Shown in pieces: positions 1-5,293 of a stretch of 6,699 nt of DNA. Origin of the DNA: Acidobacteriota bacterium (GTDB taxonomy: Bacteria > Acidobacteriota > Vicinamibacteria > Vicinamibacterales > Fen-181); assembly GCA_003157675.1 (NCBI GenBank), contig PMKG01000459.1, positions 1 through 6,699 of the forward strand. The letters are read 5' to 3'. The notes beneath the pieces are model-generated. The model searched no databases and was not told where the DNA came from. It was given only the letters and a program-made list of their open reading frames with translations. Made by a program: the position numbers and the translations under genes. Position 1 is the stretch's first letter. The number at the start of each line of letters is the position of its first letter.

Positions 1-1
1 G

Positions 2-436
2 AAGCCGTCACGGTCGTTCTATACTCTGGAACCGATGCCGTGGATGTATCCGTGCGACATCGCCTCCCAGCGTGCGCTGATCCGCGACATCGACCGAACC
101 GGGTTTGGCGTTCATTTCGACCCGGTCAACATGATCCTTTCTCCGCAGATGTACTTCGGCAACGGCGTCTTCCTCCGGGAGTTCATCCGCGAGTTCGGCC
201 CGCTCATCAAGGCTGTCCACGCGAAAGACACGCTGCTCGAAGGAAAGCTTACCGTGCGGATCATCGAGGTGCGTCCCGGTATGGGCCGGCTGAACTACCG
301 CACGCTGCTCACCGAGCTCGAGGCGGTGAGCACGAACATGCCCCTTCTCATCGAGCACCTCAAGACGGAAGAGGACTACACGGAAAGCGCGCGCTACGTG
401 AGCGACGTTGCCGCGCGGGCAGGTGTACCCCTCTGA
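2..436 (+). CDS. Sugar phosphate isomerase/epimerase-type TIM-barrel protein, C-terminal part (5' end outside window)
   Basis: The frame is open from the left edge, so the start lies outside; 144 codons are visible. The protein looks like a xylose-isomerase-like (AP endonuclease 2 / COG1082) TIM barrel, whose members isomerise or epimerise sugars and sugar acids using a divalent metal. Expected metal ligands are visible in order: Glu in LEPMPW (codon 29-31), Asp in HFDPVN, His in HAKD, and Glu near the end in LIEHL. The segment RPGMGRLNY matches the usual 'pG.G.ldy' turn before the last barrel strand. The ATG at 35 is internal, because the LEPMPW motif straddles it. The neighbours are sugar-catabolic genes, which fits. 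The exact substrate cannot be named. Family assignment is firm; the reaction is not. Confidence 0.85.
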   Translation, partial: KPSRSFYTLEPMPWMYPCDIASQRALIRDIDRTGFGVHFDPVNMILSPQMYFGNGVFLREFIREFGPLIKAVHAKDTLLEGKLTVRIIEVRPGMGRLNYRTLLTELEAVSTNMPLLIEHLKTEEDYTESARYVSDVAARAGVPL

Positions 437-438
437 TC

Positions 439-464
439 GGCGGCTTCCCCTGCCGCTTCTATTT
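439..464 (+). terminator. Candidate intrinsic terminator after the isomerase gene
   Basis: Three bases after the TGA stop at 434-436 there is an inverted repeat: GCGGC at 440-444, a 7-nt loop, then GCCGC at 452-456. A G-U pair can extend it at 439/457. It is followed by TTCTATTT, a moderately T-rich run. It sits in the 22-bp gap between convergent genes and faces the plus strand. The stem is short, so this is a reasonable but unproven terminator. The 3' part overlaps the last codon of the minus-strand gene. Confidence 0.45.
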
Positions 465-944
465 CGCGCCGAGCTCTGCGTTCGCCTCGGCGGCGGTCAT
501 GAGACGCGCGAGCTTGCGGCCGAAGATGTCGTAGACCGCCTTCAGGATGTCGGGCCAGATCGTGGTGATGCCATCAGTGATTGCCGTCACCCGGTACTCG
601 CGCGTGCTCGCAGCGTACACGGTGGCAGCGACGCATAGATCGGCCAGCATTCCCGTCACCATCAGGAAGCGGGTGTCAGACGACCGCAGTACGAGGTCCA
701 GGGGTGTGCCGTAGAACTTGTCCAGGCCGTAGGCATGAATGACGACCTCGCCGGGCAAGGGCTTCACATCGTCCACAATGTCGGGAGACTCCGGGCCTTT
801 CGCTCCCACCAGCGAGTTGCCGGACTGCATTCCCCATCCCGTGGGCTGCCCCGGCTTCGGGGCGAGGTGCTCGGGGCCAAAGGGGTCTTTACGCAGGTTG
901 GGAATCTCCGGGGCGGACGTGAACTCGGTGTGGCCGTCGCGCAT
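459..944 (-). CDS. Isochorismatase-like cysteine hydrolase, N-terminally truncated, probable pseudogene
   Basis: The 161-residue frame matches the C-terminal part of isochorismatase-fold hydrolases (usually about 190-250 residues), which use an Asp-Lys-Cys triad to hydrolyse amides or vinyl ethers. Visible: the core 'FYGTPLD..LR' (residues 77-87), strand 'FLMVTG' (93-98), catalytic Cys104 six residues after Gly98 in LADLCVAAT, and 'ITDG' (122-125). Missing: the N-terminal 'DMQ'-type segment with the catalytic Asp. The residue aligning with the catalytic Lys, nine before the T of FYGT, is Ala71 (GCC at 734-732). ATG at 944 is the only obvious Met, and an in-frame TGA lies immediately upstream at 945-947. 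A GGAGGA lies 12 nt upstream, too far for a normal ribosome site. The opposite strand just upstream already reads as a GH88-like gene, so the 5' end was probably lost. Likely inactive. Confidence 0.75.
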   Translation of the reverse strand: MRDGHTEFTSAPEIPNLRKDPFGPEHLAPKPGQPTGWGMQSGNSLVGAKGPESPDIVDDVKPLPGEVVIHAYGLDKFYGTPLDLVLRSSDTRFLMVTGMLADLCVAATVYAASTREYRVTAITDGITTIWPDILKAVYDIFGRKLARLMTAAEANAELGAK

Positions 945-1000
945 TCACTCGGCCATATCCTCCTGGAAGAGAACGACCGTCGCGTCTCGCTTCTCCAGCG
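935..1000. other. Probable deletion or chimera junction between two head-to-head truncated genes
   Basis: Left of about 944 the minus strand reads as an isochorismatase-like protein. Right of about 942, certainly from about 990, the plus strand reads as a GH88-like protein. Each family should have some 50-150 more N-terminal residues, and there is no promoter or spacer between them. Both 5' ends therefore disappear at one point. The breakpoint cannot be set exactly: the plus-strand residues encoded at 942-990 look GH88-like, while the minus strand over 945-1018 also gives a weak isochorismatase-like reading interrupted by TGA. No direct repeat or insertion-sequence remnant is obvious at the site. 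Confidence 0.6.
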
Positions 1001-1778
1001 CCTGGTGCAGCACGTCGAGGCTACTGCCCGGTACTCCGTCTACTATGGGGAGGGGCGGGACTCCTACGACGTCGCCGGGCGTGTTGCCCACGAATCGATC
1101 TTCAATGTTACCGACGGGAACTACCGCTGTCCCAGCTCCCAGCAGGGGTATTCCCCGTTCACCACGTGGACCCGGGGACTGGCATGGGCGATCCTCGGAT
1201 TTGCCGAAGAGCTGGAATTTCTCGGCAGTCTTCCTGCGGAGAGCCTGGAGGCCGTCGGCGGCCGGGCGAAGATCCTCGGGCTCTGCCAACGCGCCGTCCA
1301 GGTAACCGCGGAGTTCTACCTGGCGAACACGGCCTCGGACGGCATTCCCTACTGGGACACCGGCGCCCCCGGGCTGGCGGCGCTCGGGGAGTGGCGCCAG
1401 CGTGCGGCCGATCCGTTCAACCGTCACGAACCGGTGGACAGCTCCGCCGCGGCGATCGCCTGCCAGTGGCTCGTGCGCTGCGGCTCGTGGCTCCGCGCTG
1501 CCGGAGAAAAGGACGGGGAGCGATTCCTTGATGCTGGCCTGGGTGTCCTTTCCCGGCTCCTCGACGAGCCCTATCTCAACACCAGTGAGGCCCACCAGGG
1601 GCTTCTCCTGCACTCGGTGTACCACCGGCCCAACGGCTGGGACGCCGTACCGCCGGGCCGGACGGTGCCGTGCGGCGAGTCCAGCCTCTGGGGCGATTAC
1701 CACATCCGCGAGGCAGCCCTCTACCTGCAGCGCGTGATCCGGCGTGAGCCGTACCTGACCTTTTGGGGACCTGCATGA
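942..1778 (+). CDS. GH88-like (unsaturated glucuronyl hydrolase-like) glycoside hydrolase, N-terminally truncated
   Basis: About 278 residues match the (alpha/alpha)6-barrel of GH88-type hydrolases, which cut unsaturated uronic acids from oligosaccharides made by polysaccharide lyases. Seen in order: GEGRD (1047-1061), a QQGY followed by TWTRGLAW (1164-1187, equivalent to the family's 'arGqAWa' helix), IPYWDTGAP (1344-1370, family 'PyWDfdaP'), DSSAAAIA (1437-1460), and a C-terminal WGDYHIREA. The family's N-terminal third, where the two catalytic aspartates are expected, is absent. The frame stays open upstream to an ATG at 735, but that stretch is antisense to the isochorismatase-like gene and shows no GH88 similarity. 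No start codon with a convincing ribosome site is seen. The stop overlaps the cupin start (ATGA), so this was the first visible operon gene. Other unsaturated-uronate or rhamnogalacturonyl hydrolase relatives (GH105-like) are possible. Confidence 0.72.
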   Translation, partial: HSLGHILLEENDRRVSLLQRLVQHVEATARYSVYYGEGRDSYDVAGRVAHESIFNVTDGNYRCPSSQQGYSPFTTWTRGLAWAILGFAEELEFLGSLPAESLEAVGGRAKILGLCQRAVQVTAEFYLANTASDGIPYWDTGAPGLAALGEWRQRAADPFNRHEPVDSSAAAIACQWLVRCGSWLRAAGEKDGERFLDAGLGVLSRLLDEPYLNTSEAHQGLLLHSVYHRPNGWDAVPPGRTVPCGESSLWGDYHIREAALYLQRVIRREPYLTFWGPA

Positions 1779-2209
1779 GGATCATCGATCTCGGCGCCAC
1801 CGAGGGGCGCCGCTTCCCGGCCGGACGCCGCACGAAGAACGTGGTCGGCGGGCAATCGCCGGCGCAGTCCGCTCATTTTGCGCTGGGCGTGGTGACGCTC
1901 GACCCGGACGGCGGGCAGGTGCCCTGGCACAACCAGGAACAGGAAGAGGTGTATCTCGTCGTCGAGGGCTCCGGCGAGATGTGCCTCGGCCACGAGCGCG
2001 CCGTTCTCGGCGCGGGCCAGGCGGTCACGATCCCCCCCGGGGTGTTTCACCAGATCACCAATCTTGGGCAGACACCGCTGACGTTGGTCTACTGCTACGG
2101 CCCGGCCGGCGAGGTCGCACATTGGCGGCAGGAGCTCGACGGCACGCTGCCATGCGCCGGCGTCGACGCGCCGCCGCTGCCGGAAGGTGCGCGGCCGCAA
2201 CGGGCGTGA
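1775..2209 (+). CDS. Small single-domain cupin protein
   Basis: The 144-residue protein has one conserved cupin barrel. Motif 1 reads G47 ... H52-N-Q54 ... E58 ... G65, so the second His of the usual HxH is Gln. Motif 2 is complete: G81 ... P87-P-G89 ... H92 ... N96. His52, Glu58 and His92 can still hold a metal. The ATG at 1775 overlaps the preceding stop as ATGA and has GGGGA at 1765-1769 five bases upstream; an in-frame TTG at 1763 is less likely. Small cupins in sugar operons act as isomerases, epimerases, dioxygenases or sugar-binding proteins, and the sequence does not decide between these. There is no signal peptide, so the protein is cytosolic. Translational coupling to the hydrolase and the 16-nt gap to the next gene place it in the operon. 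Confidence 0.88.
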   Translation: MRIIDLGATEGRRFPAGRRTKNVVGGQSPAQSAHFALGVVTLDPDGGQVPWHNQEQEEVYLVVEGSGEMCLGHERAVLGAGQAVTIPPGVFHQITNLGQTPLTLVYCYGPAGEVAHWRQELDGTLPCAGVDAPPLPEGARPQRA

Positions 2210-2211
2210 GC

Positions 2212-2219
2212 GAGGGGAG
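2212..2219 (+). promoter_or_regulatory. Shine-Dalgarno site fixing a GTG start
   Basis: GAGGGGAG lies six bases before GTG at 2226. The ATG at 2224 is out of frame and runs straight into TGA, so the site supports GTG 2226 as the start of the oxidoreductase rather than the in-frame upstream ATG at 2187, which would overlap the cupin gene. Confidence 0.75.
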
Positions 2220-2225
2220 CACGAT

Positions 2226-3377
2226 GTGACCACCCGGCGCATCGGCGTCATCATGAACGGCGTCACCGGGCGAATGGGCGCCAACCAGCATCTCATGCGC
2301 TCGATCGGCGCCATCCGCGGCGACGGCGGCATCGACCTGCCCGACGGCAGCGTGATCGTGCCCGACCCGATCCTCGTCGGCCGCAACCTCGCGAAGCTCG
2401 AGGCGCTCGCCGACCGGGCGGGGGGGCTGACGTGGACCACCGACCTCGATACCGCGCTGGCGGACCCGAATTACGCCGTCTACTTCGACGCGCAGACCAC
2501 CGACCGGCGAGCGGCCGCGGTCCGGCGCGCGATTGCGGCCGGCAAGCACGTCTACTGCGAGAAGCCCACCGCGACGACGCTCGCCGAGGCCATTGACATC
2601 TACCGGCTCGCCCGCGACGCGGGCGTCAAGCACGGCGTGGTCCAGGACAAGCTCTGGTTGCCGGGCATCGTCGCCCTGAGGCGCCTGTGCGCGAGCGGGT
2701 TCTTCGGGCGCATCCTGTCGATCCGCGGCGAGTTCGGTTACTGGGTGTTCGAAGGCGACACCGTTCCCGCGCAGCGCCCGTCGTGGAACTACCGCGCCGA
2801 GGACGGCGGCGGGATTATTGCCGACATGTTCGCCCACTGGCGCTACGTGCTCGACGAGGTGTTCGGCCAGGTGACCGCCGTCTCGTGCCTCGGCGCCACG
2901 CACGTCGGCCGGCGCTGGGACGAGGCCGGCCGGCCCTATGACTGCACCGCTGACGATGCGGCCTACGCGACGTTCGAGCTCGAGGGCGGGATCGTCGCCC
3001 AGTTCAACTCGTCGTGGTGCGTCCGCGTGCGCCGCGACGACCTGCTGACGATCCAGGTGGACGGCACGAAGGGCTCCGCGGTGGCGGGCTTGCGGAACTG
3101 CTGGGTGCAATCCGCCGCTGACACGCCGCGCCCGGTGTGGAACCCCGACGTCGAGACACCGGGCGGCTACCACGCGGACTGGCAGCTCCTGCCCGAAGTC
3201 GAGGCCCAGGGGAACGCCTTCCGGGCCGAGTGGGAGTTGTTCCTGCGGCACGTCGCATGCGACGACCCGTTCCCCTGGAACCTGCTCGCGGGCGCGAAGG
3301 GTGTGCAACTGGCCGAGCTGGGGGTCGAGTCCTGGCGAACCAGAAGCTGGGTGGCGGTGCCGCCGCTCAATCCGTGA
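2226..3377 (+). CDS. Gfo/Idh/MocA family NAD(P)-dependent oxidoreductase
   Basis: The 383-residue protein is close to the family's usual 330-400. It starts at GTG with a good ribosome site and goes straight into the Rossmann fold: RIGVIM, then NGVTGRMG (residues 11-18), a glycine-rich dinucleotide loop resembling that of dihydrodipicolinate reductase rather than plain GxGxxG. The family signature Glu-Lys-Pro is at 112-114 (CEKP); its Lys is catalytic or cofactor-binding in characterised members. The C-terminal sheet domain has DGGGIIADMFAHW (193-205), with Asp200 and His204 at the usual substrate-site positions. Members oxidise or reduce a hydroxyl of sugars, inositols or uronates. The GVTGRMG-type subgroup, with a long insert after the first helix (about 30-50), recurs in carbohydrate gene sets. 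Substrate unknown. It is cytosolic and in an operon with the cupin and the SDR. Confidence 0.93.
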   Translation: MTTRRIGVIMNGVTGRMGANQHLMRSIGAIRGDGGIDLPDGSVIVPDPILVGRNLAKLEALADRAGGLTWTTDLDTALADPNYAVYFDAQTTDRRAAAVRRAIAAGKHVYCEKPTATTLAEAIDIYRLARDAGVKHGVVQDKLWLPGIVALRRLCASGFFGRILSIRGEFGYWVFEGDTVPAQRPSWNYRAEDGGGIIADMFAHWRYVLDEVFGQVTAVSCLGATHVGRRWDEAGRPYDCTADDAAYATFELEGGIVAQFNSSWCVRVRRDDLLTIQVDGTKGSAVAGLRNCWVQSAADTPRPVWNPDVETPGGYHADWQLLPEVEAQGNAFRAEWELFLRHVACDDPFPWNLLAGAKGVQLAELGVESWRTRSWVAVPPLNP

Positions 3378-3384
3378 GGGCACG

Positions 3385-4161
3385 ATGACACAGGCACGAG
3401 TGGCGCTTGTCACCGGTGGCACGCGCGGGATCGGCTTCGGTATCGCTGATTACCTGGCGCGCGAGGGGTTCGACCTGGCGGTGTGCGGGCGCCGCGAGGA
3501 GGAGGCCACTGCCGAAGCGCTCCAGTCGCTGAGGCGCCACGGCAGAGAGGTTGTCTACTGCCGCTGTGACGTCGCGGACCGCGCGGCGCGCGAGGCGCTC
3601 GTGCGGTCCGTTCGCGACCTGTTCGGTCGCCTCCACGTCCTGGTCAACAACGCCGGGATCGCGCCGCCCGAGCGGCGAGACCTCCTCGAGGCCTCCGAGG
3701 ACAGCTTCGAGGCCGTGCTGCGCACCAATCTCCAGGGGCCGTATTTTCTCACCCAGTCGGTCGCGCGGTGGATGATCGACGAGCGGCGCGCCGACGCGGC
3801 CTTTCGCGGCTGCATCATCAACGTCTCGTCGATTTCGGCGACGACCGTGTCGGTGGATCGCGGCGAGTACTGCATCGCCAAGGCGGGCCTGGCCATCGCG
3901 ACCCAGCTCTGGGCGGCCAGGCTCGGCGAATGGGACATCCCGGTGTACGACGTCCGGCCCGGCATCGTCCGGACGGACATGACCGCCGCGGCCGAGGCCA
4001 AGTACGACCGCCTGATCGCCGACGGCCTTCTCGTCCAGCCTCGCTGGGGGCTGCCCGAAGACGTCGGGCGCGCCGTGGCGATGCTCGCGCGAAGCGACCT
4101 GGCGTACTCGACGGGCCAGGTGCTGGTGATCGACGGCGGCTTCAACGTGCGCCGGCTGTGA
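3385..4161 (+). CDS. Short-chain dehydrogenase/reductase (classical SDR, FabG-like)
   Basis: The 258-residue protein is a full-length classical SDR. Cofactor loop T10-G-G-T-R-G-I-G17, structural NNAG at 88-91, and the complete catalytic tetrad Asn115 (RTNLQG), Ser149 (NVSSIS), Tyr162 and Lys166 (YCIAK) are present, followed by RPGIVRTDM (191-199) and the C-terminal DGG. Such enzymes oxidise or reduce a secondary alcohol/ketone with NAD(P)H. It is often labelled 3-oxoacyl-ACP reductase by similarity, but the operon context argues for a sugar or sugar-acid substrate. ATG 3385 is preferred over the in-frame GTG at 3301: GAGGG (3376-3380, overlapping the previous stop) sits four bases upstream, and residues before it do not belong to the SDR fold. 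It is the last gene of the plus-strand operon, 7 nt after the oxidoreductase. Confidence 0.93.
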   Translation: MTQARVALVTGGTRGIGFGIADYLAREGFDLAVCGRREEEATAEALQSLRRHGREVVYCRCDVADRAAREALVRSVRDLFGRLHVLVNNAGIAPPERRDLLEASEDSFEAVLRTNLQGPYFLTQSVARWMIDERRADAAFRGCIINVSSISATTVSVDRGEYCIAKAGLAIATQLWAARLGEWDIPVYDVRPGIVRTDMTAAAEAKYDRLIADGLLVQPRWGLPEDVGRAVAMLARSDLAYSTGQVLVIDGGFNVRRL

Positions 4162-4163
4162 TT

Positions 4164-4184
4164 GCCCGTCGGGCTCAGCCCGTC
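4164..4184. terminator. Weak hairpin in the convergent gap
   Basis: CGGGC (4170-4174), loop TCA, GCCCG (4178-4182) forms a 5-bp GC stem spanning the stop codon of the minus-strand gene. A direct repeat GCCCGTC (4164-4170 and 4178-4184) overlaps it. No T-run follows on either strand. It could weakly end transcription of the convergent operons, or may be chance in GC-rich DNA. Confidence 0.2.
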
Positions 4185-5293
4185 TTCAAGTCGTACACGC
4201 ACTCGCGCGCCTCGTCCGCGAACGCGCGGAAGAGGGCGTCGTCGGCCTCGAAGAAATGGTCGGAGGGAGCGAGGATGTAACCGCCGCCACTTCCGGCATC
4301 CTCGAACAGCCGGCGCACGGCCCGTCGGGTCTGGCCTGCCGGGCAGCCGACGAAATCGTTGAACTGGTCGAAGCCGCCGATCATGCAGACGCGGGCGCCC
4401 ACACGCCGCTTCGCCTCTGCCATCCGGGTGTCTCCACCCATCGTCGGCGGAGTGAACGTCTCCATCGCGTCCGGGCCCATCTCCGCAATCCGCTCCAGGA
4501 ACGGCATCATCCCCCCGCACGTGTGGTAGACGACGCGCAGGCCGGACTCGTGGGCGGCCGCGATGAGCGGGGCATCGAACGGGGCGACGAAGCGGTCGAA
4601 GATGGGCGGTGAGATGACCGTGGACGACGCGTCGCCTCCGCCGAGCTCGACGAGGTCGAACGCCGCGCCGCGAGCCGACCCGAGGAAGGCGAGCTTCGGC
4701 CCCTGGAGGAACGCCAGCAGCGCGCCGACCCATCCCACGTCGTTGAAGGTGGCGAGGATCAACGGTTCGATCCCGAACAGCACCGCAGCGTCCTGCCAGC
4801 AGCCGGGTTGGCCGTAGACGGGGAAGCCGGGCACCGCGCCCCGAACGATTCCGCGATCGCCAAACCCGGCGGCGGCCGACGCGACCGCGGCGAGGTTGCA
4901 CACCGGCTCCAGGTCGATGGCGGTGAGGACGTCGAGATCACGCTTGTGCTTGAGCAGGCGCTCCCGCACCCAGGTCGTCCGGCCGTCGTCTTGCAGCAGC
5001 GTCGTGAGCGTGCCGCGGGGCGTCACGAAGCGGTAGCGCGTCGTCCGGTAGTCGGGGTCGGCGACGTCCTCCTCCTCGAGGCGCCAGCCGGCGCCACCGG
5101 CCTCGAGCGGGCGGCGGAGGGGCGTCGTCCAGTGAATCGCATCGAGGCCGAAGCGGTCGAAGAACTCGAGTTCTGTGGCGCACCCGGCCAGCCTGAGGTA
5201 CGACGGCATCAAGTGGTGGGTCGTGGCAGGCAGACGGTCGGGAACGCCGCGGTCGAGGGCGGTGATCAGCCGCCGACGCGACGTCCAGCTCAT
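4175..5293 (-). CDS. Uroporphyrinogen decarboxylase-like protein (MtaA/CmuA superfamily)
   Basis: The 372-residue protein has the size and motifs of the UROD/MtaA TIM-barrel superfamily. It opens with a 'RRRLITALDRGVPDRLP' segment (6-22), typical of UROD-like proteins ('R.....l.ge.pDr.P'). The C-terminal half has VVYHTCGGMMPFLE (254-267), where His257-x-Cys259 matches the zinc-binding HxC of corrinoid methyltransferases such as MtaA, then METFTPP (277-283), IGGFDQ (305-310) and ILAPSDHF (340-347). The last segment lies where MtaA-type proteins carry their third zinc ligand, a Cys; here Asp/His are available instead. It is unlikely to be the haem enzyme HemE. Relatives of this kind are uncharacterised and common in sugar loci; methyl transfer is an inference. 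ATG 5293 overlaps the upstream stop (ATGA), with AGGTGA four bases before it. Confidence 0.85.
   Translation of the reverse strand: MSWTSRRRLITALDRGVPDRLPATTHHLMPSYLRLAGCATELEFFDRFGLDAIHWTTPLRRPLEAGGAGWRLEEEDVADPDYRTTRYRFVTPRGTLTTLLQDDGRTTWVRERLLKHKRDLDVLTAIDLEPVCNLAAVASAAAGFGDRGIVRGAVPGFPVYGQPGCWQDAAVLFGIEPLILATFNDVGWVGALLAFLQGPKLAFLGSARGAAFDLVELGGGDASSTVISPPIFDRFVAPFDAPLIAAAHESGLRVVYHTCGGMMPFLERIAEMGPDAMETFTPPTMGGDTRMAEAKRRVGARVCMIGGFDQFNDFVGCPAGQTRRAVRRLFEDAGSGGGYILAPSDHFFEADDALFRAFADEARECVYDLKTG

Noticed and set aside
40..534. Plus-strand open frame overlapping the isomerase gene in another frame
   Set aside because: It lacks any motif and is a shadow of the isomerase frame, which shows all four metal ligands.
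957..962. GGAGGA on the minus strand upstream of ATG 944 as a ribosome binding site
   Set aside because: The spacing is 12 nt, too long for a usual site, and the bases are explained as Leu-Leu codons of the plus-strand GH88-like frame.
945..1703. Minus-strand open frame directly upstream of and in frame with the isochorismatase-like gene
   Set aside because: Most of it is antisense to well-supported GH88 motifs. Only the last 20-25 codons could be isochorismatase-like, and they end in TGA at 945-947, so readthrough or a Trp-to-stop mutation is possible but not supported.
3301..3384. In-frame GTG start upstream of the SDR gene
   Set aside because: It lies inside the oxidoreductase gene and adds 28 residues before the normal SDR N-terminus, whereas ATG 3385 has its own ribosome site.
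2055..3422. Long minus-strand open frame of 455 codons opposite the cupin and oxidoreductase genes
   Set aside because: It is antisense to two genes with clear motifs, is rich in Arg, Ala, Val and Gly as expected from GC-rich shadow frames, and shows no recognisable domain.
3555..4901. Minus-strand open frame of 448 codons spanning the convergent SDR and UROD-like genes
   Set aside because: It covers parts of two real genes in other frames and is arginine-rich low-complexity sequence without a domain.
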